The notes: a model not told the origin generated them from the sequence alone. A DNA stretch of 64,000 bases from Nocardioides caldifontis (GCF_008087345.1 NZ_VHIB01000016.1:36022-100021); one strand, 5' to 3'; positions 24,706-33,600 are shown, counted from the stretch's first letter. A program made the numbers and translations.

Positions 24706-25487
24706 CCGGCGCGACCGGCGACCTCGACCCGTTCGGCCACGGCCGGCGATCGGTGCACCGCCGCGCGCCGCAGCCGTCTGTGCTCCAGCCCGAGCGCCAC
24801 GGCGTGGGCGACGAGCACGAACGCGATGCCGGCGACCACGTCGAGCACGTAGTGGTTGCCGGTCACCACGACCGAGACGGTCATCAGCACCGGCAGGACG
24901 TAGCCGACGGCCTTGAGCAGCGCGGTGCTCGCCGCGGTGACGATCGCGATGCCGACCAGCAGGTCCCAACCGGCGTGCAGGCTGGGCATCGCGGCGAACT
25001 GGTTGGTGAACTGCGACGGCTGGAGCACCCGGTAGCCCGGGTCGTCCTGGGTGATCGTGTCGACCATGCCGCTGTCGGCGAGCCGCGGCGGCGCGAGCGG
25101 CCAGCTCACGAACACCGTCATCCCCATCAGCCCGGAGACGATCATCCCGTCGCGGAGCCGGAGGAACACCGCACGGTGGCGCCACACCGTCCAGATCATC
25201 GTGGCGACGATCACCGGCCAGTGGCCGTAGATGTAGACGCTGTTGGCGATCCGGGCGAGCACGTCGGACTCCAGGAACGGCTGCTGCAAGGTGTCCTCGA
25301 CGGCGATGCCGAGCTGCCCCTCGAGCGCGAGCACCTGGTCGGCGTGGGCGGCGGCGATGTCGTAGGAGCCCTCGGTGATGTTCCGGATCCGGAAGTAGAG
25401 GTAGATGCAGAACACCACGAAGGCCGCCTGCCCGAGCCCCCAGATCAGGCGGGTACGACGGTCGTCCCGAGGCCGTGGACGCAGCAT
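24702..25487 (-). CDS. PAP2-superfamily membrane phosphatase/transferase
   Basis: 261 residues from the ATG at 25487, which has a GGAGGGA ribosome site; a TTG 18 bases earlier would remove it. About six transmembrane segments are seen. The PAP2 signature is split as MPSLHAGWDL near residue 155 and VTGNHYVLDVVAG near residue 200, giving the two catalytic histidines and an Asp. Relatives include inositol phosphorylceramide synthase-like enzymes of actinobacteria. It probably acts on phospholipid or isoprenoid phosphates at the membrane, with the GDPD downstream. Confidence 0.9.
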   Translation of the reverse strand: MLRPRPRDDRRTRLIWGLGQAAFVVFCIYLYFRIRNITEGSYDIAAAHADQVLALEGQLGIAVEDTLQQPFLESDVLARIANSVYIYGHWPVIVATMIWTVWRHRAVFLRLRDGMIVSGLMGMTVFVSWPLAPPRLADSGMVDTITQDDPGYRVLQPSQFTNQFAAMPSLHAGWDLLVGIAIVTAASTALLKAVGYVLPVLMTVSVVVTGNHYVLDVVAGIAFVLVAHAVALGLEHRRLRRAAVHRSPAVAERVEVAGRAG

Positions 25488-25500
25488 GGGCACTCCCTCC

Positions 25501-25515
25501 AACACCGCCAGTGTT
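25501..25515. promoter_or_regulatory. Inverted repeat before the PAP2 gene
   Basis: AACAC-CGCCA-GTGTT is a perfect inverted repeat ending 14 bp from the chosen ATG, directly before the ribosome site. It could be an operator or an attenuating hairpin for the PAP2/GDPD operon. Confidence 0.4.
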
Positions 25516-25556
25516 CAACGGCGGGAGCGGCCCTCCAACGGACCATCGGCCTTGAC

Positions 25557-26435
25557 TCAGGCCGGTGTGCCGGCGGGCAGGAGCCGGCGGCGCACCTCCC
25601 GGCGGGTGAGCAGCAGGCTGGTGCCGCCGAGCAGCAGCGCCGGGAGCCAGGCCACCGCCGCCTTCAGGGCGACCGCGGCGGCGGCCGCCACCCACGGGAC
25701 CCCGAACGCCACCAGGCCGACGACCAGGGCACCGTCCCGTGGGCTCGCCCCGTGGGGACCCGGGACCGCGCCGGCGACCTGGCTGGCTCCGAAGGCCGCC
25801 AGCACCTCGAGCGGAGCGAGGGTGTGGCCGGTGGCGGCGAGCGACCCGAGCAGGAGCGCCGCGGTGGTCGCCTGGTAGCCGACCGACAGCAGCAGCCCGT
25901 GGGCCAGCGGCTTCGGACCGGGCAGCGGGCGTCGCGGCATCAGGTCGGGACGCAACCACCGGAGCACGAGGAGGACGAGGAGCACCGCGGCGGCCACGGC
26001 AAGCGCGACGACGACCATGCGGACCTGGAGCGCGGCGCCGGCGAACGCGACGAAGAGGGTGAGCCCGACGGCGCCGACGAACCGGTCGAGCGCGACGCTG
26101 GCCACGGCGTCCGACCGCCCTAGCCCACTCGTGGTGAGCCGGCGCATCCGCCACAGGTCCGCCCCGACGTGGCCGGGGGTGAACAGGCCGAGCAGCTCGG
26201 ACTCGGCGTACGCACGGACGTGCCACCAGCGGCTCAGCCCGGCATCGGTCAGGGCCCGCCATCGCAGCGGGCAGAGGACGTACTTGCCGACCACCCACGG
26301 CAGCAGCCCGAGCAGCACCGGCACCACGCTCACGTCCGGCAGGGTCGGCAGGGTCAGCGCCGGGACGGCCAGCGCGACCAGGATGCCCACGACCATGAGC
26401 GCGCGCGAGTGCGCCAGGGTGCGGAGACGGGTCAA
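25557..26435 (-). CDS. Lysylphosphatidylglycerol synthase TM region / UPF0104 family membrane protein
   Basis: 292 residues from a TTG at 26435 preceded by GGAGG at 5-base spacing. About eight hydrophobic segments, with the family pattern ESELLGLFTPGHVGADLWRMRR near residue 75 and AGAVPGPHGASPRDG near residue 220. These are flippase-like domains of MprF and AglD families, which move or anchor lipids. No synthase domain is attached. It precedes the PAP2/GDPD pair on the same strand, so a common lipid function is plausible. Confidence 0.82.
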   Translation of the reverse strand: MTRLRTLAHSRALMVVGILVALAVPALTLPTLPDVSVVPVLLGLLPWVVGKYVLCPLRWRALTDAGLSRWWHVRAYAESELLGLFTPGHVGADLWRMRRLTTSGLGRSDAVASVALDRFVGAVGLTLFVAFAGAALQVRMVVVALAVAAAVLLVLLVLRWLRPDLMPRRPLPGPKPLAHGLLLSVGYQATTAALLLGSLAATGHTLAPLEVLAAFGASQVAGAVPGPHGASPRDGALVVGLVAFGVPWVAAAAAVALKAAVAWLPALLLGGTSLLLTRREVRRRLLPAGTPA

Positions 26436-26629
26436 GGAACCTCCAGCGACGGGGCGTCGAGGTCCGGTACGCGACCTCGGTGCTGGTGGAGGTGTACCCA
26501 CCAGGACGGGCGACCGCCGCTGGTCCAGACGAGGGACCCGGCCCAAGCGATCCGGCACGGTCATCGGGGCGGGTCCACACCGCTCGACCGCCATTGCCCT
26601 CCGGGCACAGGCAGGTCTACCGTCCAAAG
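26436..26629. other. Intergenic region
   Basis: Upstream region of the flippase-like gene and of the plus-strand pair that follows. No RNA gene, clear promoter or inverted repeat was recognised. Confidence 0.5.
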
Positions 26630-26830
26630 ATGAGTGCGGAAGAGGTACCCCTGCGCAATCCCCGGCTTCGTGCTCGGCTCGAGGGAGCCGCTGATGCGCA
26701 ACAGGCTGATCCACCACTCCGAATGCCACCTGTGGCTGCTCCCGGTCCGTCTCAGAGCCCCACCGAGCAATCGGACGAGCCCCTCGTGCCGGAGGAGATC
26801 ACCCGGGCTGACCCGCTCGGCACCACCTGA
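26630..26830 (+). CDS. Possible small hypothetical protein (66 aa)
   Basis: An ATG at 26630 opens a 66-residue frame, Pro-rich in the middle with an acidic end (DEPLVPEEITRADPLGTT). The ribosome site is weak (AAAG). Its stop is 28 bp before the next gene, with mixed codon bias. No domain is recognised. It may be real and cotranscribed with the next gene, or simply leader sequence. Confidence 0.35.
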   Translation: MSAEEVPLRNPRLRARLEGAADAQQADPPLRMPPVAAPGPSQSPTEQSDEPLVPEEITRADPLGTT

Positions 26831-26858
26831 GCGAAGCCGTCCCTCCCCGGGAAGACCC

Positions 26859-27917
26859 ATGGCCGAGATGTCGCCGGAACCCATCCCGATCTCCGGTGCG
26901 GGCGAGCGATCGGACGACGTGGGAGCAACCCATGCACGCGCCTATCCCGAGCTCTACGAGGCTGCGACGGTCGGGCCGCCGTCCTTCAAGCACCTGGTGC
27001 AGACGCGACGTCTCATGGAGCAACCCCACGCGGAGGGTGACATCGAGGCCGCCGAGTGGTTGCTGCCTCGCGTGCGGGAGCGGTTCGCTGCCGATCACGG
27101 CGGCATCGCGAAGGAGTACTACTGCCAGCACGTCGTCGGAGGGTGCCTGCTGGGCGAGGACGCGACACTGCACTCGATCCTGAACTCCGCATCCGCCGAC
27201 CACGTCAACCTCGAGATCGAGTGCAAGATCTTGGTCCGCGAAGCTGGGTTGGGATTCGCCGCTTCCGGCCTGGAGCCACAGCTCCACGAAGCCGTCGACC
27301 ACGCGTACTCGGCCTTGACGCGCGTTCTTGCCTCTGCGAACTCGTTCGCGGACCCCGACGCGAGCGAGCAGGAGAAGGCACAGGCCCTCACGACAGCCAG
27401 CCAAGAAGTGGCCACCGCACGGGGCCGCGTCGGTGCGCTGTTGCAGCGGCAGGCACGCTACGAGTACTTCCTCGGGGTCCTCACTGGCGTGTTGCCGATG
27501 CTGCTCATCATCTGCCTGCTGGGCCTCGTCTCGACACGTCGCTGGGACGAGGTGATCTCGGCCCCTCACCTGGTGGGTGCGATGACCATGGCGACGCTCG
27601 GGTCGGTCATCAGCGTCGTGCAACGGATGTCCTCAGGCGACCTCGTCGTCGACTTCACTGCTCCCCGGGGCCAGCGGGTGGCACTGGGAGCCTTGCGTCC
27701 CGTGGTCGGTGCGGTCTTCGGCGCCGTCGCGTACTTCGCAACGGTGACGGGAATCCTGGCCAGCGGAGCGGAGGCCGAGAACGGATCGTCTTCGTTCGCG
27801 CTGTTCGCCTTCTTGGGATTCGCCGCCGGCTTCAGCGAGCGCTTCGCCACCGACATGATCGAACGCGCCGGACAGCTGATCGGTTCGCGCCCCTCGACGA
27901 CCGCGGACAATCGATGA
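26859..27917 (+). CDS. Hypothetical membrane protein, C-terminal transmembrane segments
   Basis: 352 residues from the ATG at 26859; a longer frame upstream is out of character. The N-terminal ~190 residues are soluble and helical with an Ala/Glu-rich coiled stretch. Three to four hydrophobic segments follow: YFLGVLTGVLPMLLIICLLG, a VGAMTMATLGSVISVV stretch, GAVFGAVAYFATVTG, and SFALFAFLGFAAGF. The ending FSERFATDMIERAG after the last helix is seen in several uncharacterised bacterial membrane proteins. Codon use is less GC-biased than in its neighbours. Function unknown. Confidence 0.7.
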   Translation: MAEMSPEPIPISGAGERSDDVGATHARAYPELYEAATVGPPSFKHLVQTRRLMEQPHAEGDIEAAEWLLPRVRERFAADHGGIAKEYYCQHVVGGCLLGEDATLHSILNSASADHVNLEIECKILVREAGLGFAASGLEPQLHEAVDHAYSALTRVLASANSFADPDASEQEKAQALTTASQEVATARGRVGALLQRQARYEYFLGVLTGVLPMLLIICLLGLVSTRRWDEVISAPHLVGAMTMATLGSVISVVQRMSSGDLVVDFTAPRGQRVALGALRPVVGAVFGAVAYFATVTGILASGAEAENGSSSFALFAFLGFAAGFSERFATDMIERAGQLIGSRPSTTADNR

Positions 27918-27921
27918 CAGT

Positions 27922-27949
27922 CTGACGCCATCTCCTGTGGCGCACTCAG
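27922..27949. terminator. Hairpin between convergent genes
   Basis: CGCCA (27926) pairs with TGGCG (27938) and outer CTGA/TCAG extends it. It falls between the membrane gene and the LysR gene and overlaps the LysR stop, so it could stop both. Confidence 0.45.
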
Positions 27950-28863
27950 GCGTGCAGCCGGGCAGCCTGCTCGCGGACCGCCTCGAGGAAGCCGGCGAGC
28001 GCGGGCGCCTTCGACCCCTCCCGCGTGATCATGACCAGCCGGCGCCCGACGGACCCTTCGGCCACGGGGCGGATCACGAGCCCGCGGTCCGCGGCGGGCA
28101 GCGCAAGGGCGGGCAGCAGTGCCACCGCGCCGCACCTGCGGACCAGCTCGAGCTGCACGTCGGCGTCGTTCGACCGGTGGCGCACGTCCGGGTCGAACCC
28201 GCCCATGGCCCGGCAGGTGCTCTCCACGACGGCGAGGTGGCCGGTGCCCCTCTCGGAGGCCGTCCAGACGTCCTCGCGGAGGGCGGCCACCGACACCGGA
28301 CCCTTCCGCCGCGCCATCGCGTTGGCCGGCGGCAGCACGAGCCGGAGCGGCTCCTCGTGGAGCACCTCGAACGTCAGTCCCGCCGGCCGGGGGCGCGGGT
28401 GCCCGTCGTACTCGTCGCTGACGACCAGGTCCAGCGCCCCGAGCCGCAGCTCGGGCAGCGCCTGCTCCAGCTCGATCTCGGTGAGCTCGACGCGGACCTG
28501 CGGGTGGTCGACCTGGCTGCGCACCACGGCTGGGATCAGCACGTGCTTGGTCGCCGACTGGAGGCCGCCCGCGCGCACCGTGCCGCGGACCTCCCCGGCG
28601 AGCGAGGCGAGGTCGGCGCGCGCGTCCTCCGCCGCCGACAGCAGGAGCTCGGCGTGCCGGGAGAGCAGCCGTCCGGCGTCGGTCAGCCGGACGCCCCGGC
28701 CGGCCTTCTCCAGCAGGGCCACGCCGGCCTCGCGCTCCAGGACGGCGAGCTGCTGGGAGACCGCCGACGGGGTGTACCCGAGGGCGGTCGCCACCGCGGC
28801 CAGCGTCCCGCGCTCCTCGAGCTCGCGGAGCATCCGGAGCCGGGTGAGGTCGAATCCAACCAT
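27946..28863 (-). CDS. LysR-family transcriptional regulator
   Basis: 305 residues. The HTH is at residues 18-37 (GTLAAVATALGYTPSAVSQQ), followed by a long linker helix and a type 2 periplasmic-binding effector domain (TVRAGGLQSATKHVLIPAVV onward). It is divergent from the EamA transporter with 72 bp between, the classical layout for a LysR regulator and its target. The ligand may be the transported compound. Confidence 0.92.
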   Translation of the reverse strand: MVGFDLTRLRMLRELEERGTLAAVATALGYTPSAVSQQLAVLEREAGVALLEKAGRGVRLTDAGRLLSRHAELLLSAAEDARADLASLAGEVRGTVRAGGLQSATKHVLIPAVVRSQVDHPQVRVELTEIELEQALPELRLGALDLVVSDEYDGHPRPRPAGLTFEVLHEEPLRLVLPPANAMARRKGPVSVAALREDVWTASERGTGHLAVVESTCRAMGGFDPDVRHRSNDADVQLELVRRCGAVALLPALALPAADRGLVIRPVAEGSVGRRLVMITREGSKAPALAGFLEAVREQAARLHA

Positions 28864-28935
28864 TCAGCGATGCTAACCGGTGAGGTACAGGAACGTTCGC
28901 TGGTGCTGACGACTCCCTCGCCGCATCCTTGACCC

Positions 28936-29874
28936 ATGGGACCCGCACTGTGCTTGCTGTCAGCCGCGCTGTTCGGCGCGATGGCGATCTTCGGCAAGTT
29001 GGCGTACGACGCCGACGTCACGCCGCAGGAGCTGGTTCTTGTCAGGTTCACCATTGCGGCTGCGCTGCTGTGGCTGCTGCATGCGGTGTCGAGGGACCGT
29101 CGTTCCCTCCGGCCAGGCACGACGATCGACGGCTCGGCCGTCAGGAACTGGCGACCGGTCGTCACCGCACTCGGTCTCGGGGCGTTCGGCTACGCCCTGC
29201 AGGCGAGCCTGTTCTTCTCCGCCCTGGACCGGGTCGACGCCCCGATGGTGTCGCTGGTGCTCTACACCTACCCGGCGCTGGTCACGGTGGCCGCGGTGCT
29301 GCTCGGCCGCGAGCGGCTCTCCGGTCCCCGGGTGGCCGCCCTGGTCGCGGCCTCCGCCGGGACGCTGCTGGTCCTGGTCGGCGCCGGTGCGGTCGGTTTC
29401 GAGGCGGCCGGGGTCGCTTTCGCCTTCGGCGCCGCGCTGACCTACACCGTCTACATCCTCGTCGCGGACACGACGGTCCACCAGCTGCACCCGATCCCGC
29501 TCTCCGCGCTCGTCATGACCGGTGCCGCGGCGGCCCTCGCCCTCCGCGCCGCGCTGACGGGCGGGGTGCGGCTCGACTTCGAGTCCGCCGGCTGGCTCTG
29601 GATCGCCTTCATCGCGGTCGTCTCGACGGTGGGCGCGATGCTCGCGTTCTTCGCCGGCCTCAAGCTGGTCGGCCCCTCGACGGCGTCGATCCTCTCCGCC
29701 TTCGAGCCGGTCACCACCACGGTCCTCGCCGCGGTGACGCTGGGCGAGCTCCTCACGCCCGTCCAGCTGGTCGGCGGGATCCTCGTCCTCGCCTCGGTCG
29801 CCCTGGTCCAGCTGCGGCCGCGTGGGCGGACCGCGACACTCGAGGTGGTGCGCGAACCGGCCCGTGCCGCCTAG
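28936..29874 (+). CDS. EamA/DMT-family transporter
   Basis: 312 residues with ten hydrophobic helices in two EamA repeats (5+5), each ending in a proline-containing motif such as ASLFFSALDRVDAPMVSLVLYTYPALV-like and FFAGLKLVGPSTASILSAFEP-like stretches. Members export amino acids, drugs or metabolites. Divergent LysR suggests induction by its substrate. It is followed after 10 bp by an oxidoreductase gene and is probably cotranscribed with it. Confidence 0.9.
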   Translation: MGPALCLLSAALFGAMAIFGKLAYDADVTPQELVLVRFTIAAALLWLLHAVSRDRRSLRPGTTIDGSAVRNWRPVVTALGLGAFGYALQASLFFSALDRVDAPMVSLVLYTYPALVTVAAVLLGRERLSGPRVAALVAASAGTLLVLVGAGAVGFEAAGVAFAFGAALTYTVYILVADTTVHQLHPIPLSALVMTGAAAALALRAALTGGVRLDFESAGWLWIAFIAVVSTVGAMLAFFAGLKLVGPSTASILSAFEPVTTTVLAAVTLGELLTPVQLVGGILVLASVALVQLRPRGRTATLEVVREPARAA

Positions 29875-29884
29875 CGTGGGACGG

Positions 29885-30844
29885 GTGAGAGCCGTCGTCC
29901 AGGACCGATACGGCTCTCCCGACGTGCTCCGCCTGGCGGACGTCCCTGCGCCGGCACCGGGGCCCGGCCAGCTCCTGGTGCGGGTCGTCGCGACGTCGGT
30001 GAACCTGAGCGACTGGGAGTGCCTGCGCGGCTCCCCGGCGTACGCACGGATCGGCGGGTTGCGCTCCCCCGCCCGCCCGACGCTGGGCTCCGACGTCGCG
30101 GGCGTCGTCGAGCAGGTCGGCGAGGGGGTCAGCGGGTTCCGGGCCGGCGACGAGGTGTACGGCGACAACCTCGCGCTCAAGGGCGGCTTCGCCGAGCTGG
30201 CGGTCGCGCCGGCGACCGCGCTCGCGCACAAGCCACCCGGGCTGAGCTTCGTCGAGGCCGCGACCATCCCGCAGGCCGGAGCGATCGCCGTGCAGGGCAC
30301 GGCCCGCGTGCGGGAAGGCGACCGCGTGCTGGTCAACGGCGCCGGCGGAGGGACCGGCGCCTTCGCGCTCCAGCTGGCCCGACGCCGAGGCGCACACGTC
30401 ACCGGCGTGGACAACTCCACCAAGCTCGAGCACATGCGCGCGGTCGGCGCCGACGAGGTCCTCGACCACGAGCGGGTCGACTACACCCGCACCGGGCCCT
30501 ACGACGTCGTCCTCGACCTGGTCGCCCACCGGTCGGTGCTCGCCTACCGGCGCGCCACGGCCCGCGGCGGCAGCTACCGCTGCGTCGGCGGCTCGGTGCG
30601 GACGCTGCTCCGCGTCCTCACCGCCGGTACGGCGGTCGGGCTGGCCACCGGCCGCTCGATCGGGGTCCTCGTCGTGGAGCAGGGGCCGGAGCACTTCCGC
30701 CCCGTCGCCGAGCTCTGCGCGACGGGCGAGCTGCGGATCCACGTCGACCGCACCTTCACGCTGGACGAGGTCCCCGAGGCGCTCGCCCACGTCGGCGAGG
30801 GCCGGGCGCTCGGGAAGGTCGTCGTCCTCCCCGCCGGCCGTTGA
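29885..30844 (+). CDS. Zinc-independent MDR-family NAD(P)H oxidoreductase (quinone-oxidoreductase-like)
   Basis: 319 residues from a GTG at 29885. The N-terminal GroES-like domain contains LGSDVAGVVEQVGEGVSGFRAGDEV, and the Rossmann region VNGAGGGTGAFALQLARRRGAHVTGVDN has the AxxGxxG pattern. Cys zinc ligands of alcohol dehydrogenases are absent, so it is a zinc-free enoyl/quinone reductase type. Substrate unknown. It lies 10 bp after the EamA gene. Confidence 0.9.
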   Translation: MRAVVQDRYGSPDVLRLADVPAPAPGPGQLLVRVVATSVNLSDWECLRGSPAYARIGGLRSPARPTLGSDVAGVVEQVGEGVSGFRAGDEVYGDNLALKGGFAELAVAPATALAHKPPGLSFVEAATIPQAGAIAVQGTARVREGDRVLVNGAGGGTGAFALQLARRRGAHVTGVDNSTKLEHMRAVGADEVLDHERVDYTRTGPYDVVLDLVAHRSVLAYRRATARGGSYRCVGGSVRTLLRVLTAGTAVGLATGRSIGVLVVEQGPEHFRPVAELCATGELRIHVDRTFTLDEVPEALAHVGEGRALGKVVVLPAGR

Positions 30845-30920
30845 GCGAGGTGCTGAGCGAGCTGATGGCGCCGAGCTCCGGGTGGCCGGGCAGGACCCGC
30901 CGACCGGTCCGCGCCGGGAC

Positions 30921-30952
30921 GGTGGGGGCGGCGGAGGGGCGCCGTCCCCACC
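30921..30952. terminator. Hairpin between convergent genes
   Basis: GGTGGGG and CCCCACC with an inner CGGC/GCCG give an 11-bp interrupted stem. It lies between the MDR oxidoreductase and the secreted AOC-barrel-like gene. Confidence 0.55.
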
Positions 30953-30959
30953 TGCGGCC

Positions 30960-31451
30960 TCACCTCAGCTTGAAGGTGAGCGACGAGGAATCGGCGTCCT
31001 CGTCGACGATCACGACGCCGTCGGCGCCGGTGAACTTGCCGCTTCCCCCGGTCACCGGGAGGGCGAACCGTTGGCTCTCCGCGCCCTCGGAGAACCGGAA
31101 GGCGCCCTGGACCGTGATCTGGCCCTTGCCGTAGAAGACAGCCGTCGCCGTGCACTGGAACCAACCGCCGGCACCGTGCAACCGCGTGAGCGTGCACTCG
31201 CCGTGGTCGGAGCCGACCACCTTGCCGTGCTTCACCAGGTCCTCGGTGAACACGAACCGGTCGCCGATCCCGAATCCGCGCTCCCCCAGGTCGAGGTCGA
31301 CCGCGTCGACCTCACGGACCTCCACCCGGAAGGTGTCGCCCCGGTCGTCGTGGCCGCCACCACCGCCTCCCGCACTTGCCGGCAGGATCCACCACCCCGC
31401 TGCCCCGAGAGCCACGGCTGTCAGGGCTGCTGCCCCGTAGCTGCGTCGCAT
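30960..31451 (-). CDS. Secreted protein resembling the allene oxide cyclase/dirigent barrel
   Basis: 163 residues. Signal peptide at 1-27 (Arg-rich start, hydrophobic core, cleavage near PASAG), then a Gly-rich spacer. The mature part has the pattern GIGDRFVFTEDLVKHGKVVGSDHGECT, then WFQCTATAVFYGKGQITVQGAFRF, then VTGGSGKFTGADGVVIV, which matches the AOC-like/dirigent beta-barrel seen in bacterial secreted proteins. Enzyme activity is not established for bacterial members. The two cysteines in the middle may form a disulfide. Confidence 0.75.
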   Translation of the reverse strand: MRRSYGAAALTAVALGAAGWWILPASAGGGGGGHDDRGDTFRVEVREVDAVDLDLGERGFGIGDRFVFTEDLVKHGKVVGSDHGECTLTRLHGAGGWFQCTATAVFYGKGQITVQGAFRFSEGAESQRFALPVTGGSGKFTGADGVVIVDEDADSSSLTFKLR

Positions 31452-31469
31452 GCGGCCTCCTCAGAAAGC

Positions 31470-31489
31470 GCCCGGGGCCATTCCCGGGC
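31470..31489 (-). terminator. Hairpin downstream of DUF1206 gene
   Basis: GCCCGGG-N6-CCCGGGC, a perfect 7-bp stem between the DUF1206 gene and the secreted-protein gene. It is probably one of two stem-loops ending the DUF1206 transcript. Confidence 0.45.
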
Positions 31490-31538
31490 TCCTGCCACCC
31501 ACGCAACGCCCGCAGGTCGGGAGCCCACAGGACCACAT

Positions 31539-31554
31539 GGCCCGGGACCGGGCC
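31539..31554 (-). terminator. Second hairpin downstream of DUF1206 gene
   Basis: GGCCCGG-GA-CCGGGCC is a near-continuous 7-bp palindrome 27 bp after the DUF1206 stop. Confidence 0.4.
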
Positions 31555-31580
31555 GATCCCCGCATTTGCGGACCAACACC

Positions 31581-32393
31581 TCAGCGGCGGAGGTACCTCG
31601 CCCAGAAGAAGCAGTAGACGCCGAAGCACCCGAGCCCCACCGCGACGACGGCGAGCAGCAGCGGGCCCAGCGGCTGGGCCAGGAGCTGGTGGAGCGCGAC
31701 GTCGAGACCGCCGGACTCCTTGGGCTCGTGCTGCACCGCGGCGCTGACGAACAAGACCCCGACCACGGCCAGGGCGACGCCCTTGGCGAGGTAGCCGACC
31801 TTGCCCGCGACGATGACCGGCGCACGGGTGCCGCCGCTCGTGGCCTGCGGCTGCAGGTGGTCGGTGAACTTCTCTGCCCAGCCGCGGTAGCCGAGGACGA
31901 CGCCGACGGCCACGATGCCGAGGCCGATCGCCCCGACGAGGAACGTGCCGCCGGGCGCCGACATCAACCGCGCCGTCGTCGAGTCGGTGCCGCCCCCGCT
32001 GGAGCCGGACCCGGTGGCTGTGGAGGCGGCGGTCCACCCGAGGACGGCGTAGACGACGGCACGCCCGGCGGAGACGGCTCGCTTCGCGTGGCGCTCCACC
32101 CCGTCCTCGTCCTGGTGCCCGACGACCGCCTCGGCACCCTGCCAGACGACCAGGGCCGCCATCCCGGCGACGATCACCCAGAGCAGCAGGTCGCCGAACG
32201 GCTGCTCGGCGAGCTGGGCGAGGGCGCCGGTCTGGTCGGCCCGTCCCTCGCTGTTGTCGCCCCAGGCCAGCGGGAGTGCGGTGGCGGCGATGACGAGGTG
32301 GACCACGCCGTACGCCACCAGCCCGACGCGCGCCCCGTGCTTGAGCCCCTCACTGTTCCGCGGTGCTCCTGCGACCTGCTCGACCGTGCCCAC
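31581..32393 (-). CDS. DUF1206 domain membrane protein
   Basis: About 270 residues. The GTG at 32393 has a GGAGGAG ribosome site at 6 bases; another GTG at 32408 lies before it. Six hydrophobic segments are arranged as three pairs, each starting near an ARVGLVAYGVVHLVIA-like, AGRAVVYAVLGW-like or AGKVGYLAKGVALAVVG-like repeat, which is the DUF1206 pattern. Function unknown. Such proteins are common in actinobacterial membranes. Confidence 0.85.
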   Translation of the reverse strand: MGTVEQVAGAPRNSEGLKHGARVGLVAYGVVHLVIAATALPLAWGDNSEGRADQTGALAQLAEQPFGDLLLWVIVAGMAALVVWQGAEAVVGHQDEDGVERHAKRAVSAGRAVVYAVLGWTAASTATGSGSSGGGTDSTTARLMSAPGGTFLVGAIGLGIVAVGVVLGYRGWAEKFTDHLQPQATSGGTRAPVIVAGKVGYLAKGVALAVVGVLFVSAAVQHEPKESGGLDVALHQLLAQPLGPLLLAVVAVGLGCFGVYCFFWARYLRR

Positions 32394-32502
32394 GTCCCTC
32401 TCCTCCACCCCCGGCCGGACCGGTGGTGCGCCACCACCCTGCGGGAGAGATACCGCCTCGGCGCGCGCGACAAACGCGGCGCGGTTTCCGGCCGTCCCGT
32501 GC

Positions 32503-33600
32503 TCAGGACCGCGGGAGCCGCACGGTGACGCGAAGGCCGCCGCCGTCGCGAGGCTGCACGGTCAGCGAACCGTCGTGCGCCTCGGTGATGCTCCGGACGA
32601 TCGCCAGGCCGAGCCCGACGCCCGGGTGGTCGCTGCGGACGCGATCCGTGCCGCGCCGGAACGGCTCGACCAGCGTCGGCAGCAGCACGGGGTCGACGAC
32701 CGGACCCGTGTTCTCGACGACCAGGACGGCACCGCCTCCGTCGGCGCGGGTGCTGGTCCGCACCCCTCCGCCGGCGGGCAGGTTGTGGACGATCCCGTTG
32801 TGGACCAGGTTCGTGGCCAGCTGCAGCAGGAGCGCATGGGAGCCGACCGCCCGCACCTGGTCACCCGCGGTCGTCAGGGTCACGCTGCGCTCCTCCGCCA
32901 ACGGCAGCAGCGTCTCGGCGACCTCCTCCGCGACGAGCGACAGGTCGATCTCCTCGCGTTCGAACGAACCGCGGTCGGCGCGGCTCAGGACCAGCAGGGC
33001 CTCGGTGATGTCGATCGCGCGGGCGTTGACGGCCCAGAGCCGTTCGAGGAGCCGGCTGGTGTCCGGGTCCGGTTCGCTGCGGGCCACGTCGAGCAGGGTC
33101 TGGGTGACCGCGAGCGGCGTCCGCAGCTCGTGGGAGGCATTGGCCGCGAATCGCTGCTGCTCGGCGTCGTGGGCCTCGAGCCGGCCGACCATGGCGTCGA
33201 ACGCGTCCGCCAGCTCACGGAACTCGTCCTGCTTCCCGGGCAGGCGGATCCGGTGCGAGAGCGAGCCTCCCGCGACGGCACGGGTGGCCTCCGTGATGCG
33301 GTTCAGCGGAGCGAGCACCCGGCCGGCGAGGAACCAGCCACCGGCGAGCCCGAGGACGAGGAGGGCTCCCAGCGCCAGCGAGGCCCGTGGCAGGAACGCA
33401 CGCTCCAGGTCCGACCGGTTGGGGACGAAGAGCCGCGGCCGCCGTCCCGCCGGGTCGGAGCCGAGGTTCACCTCGTCGGGCACGTAGCGCAGCAGGAAGA
33501 CGTAGACGACCGCGAGCAGCAGGGCACCCGCCACCATCAGGAACCAGGCGTAGCTCAGGGTGAGCTTGAGCCGGACGCTCAGGCCCGGCTGCCTAGCCAC
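32503..33600 (-). CDS. Sensor histidine kinase
   Basis: 365 residues from a GTG at 33600. Two transmembrane helices (about 14-37 and 74-92) enclose a small extracytoplasmic segment; a HAMP domain follows (GRVLAPLNRITEATRAVAGG). Phospho-acceptor His157 lies in FAANASHELRTPLA, the N box in LATNLVHNGIVHN, and the G box in GVGLGLAIVRSI. It overlaps the response-regulator stop by 8 bp and forms a two-component system with it. The signal is unknown; the VanY-type gene next to it suggests a cell-wall signal. Confidence 0.94.
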   Translation of the reverse strand: MARQPGLSVRLKLTLSYAWFLMVAGALLLAVVYVFLLRYVPDEVNLGSDPAGRRPRLFVPNRSDLERAFLPRASLALGALLVLGLAGGWFLAGRVLAPLNRITEATRAVAGGSLSHRIRLPGKQDEFRELADAFDAMVGRLEAHDAEQQRFAANASHELRTPLAVTQTLLDVARSEPDPDTSRLLERLWAVNARAIDITEALLVLSRADRGSFEREEIDLSLVAEEVAETLLPLAEERSVTLTTAGDQVRAVGSHALLLQLATNLVHNGIVHNLPAGGGVRTSTRADGGGAVLVVENTGPVVDPVLLPTLVEPFRRGTDRVRSDHPGVGLGLAIVRSITEAHDGSLTVQPRDGGGLRVTVRLPRS

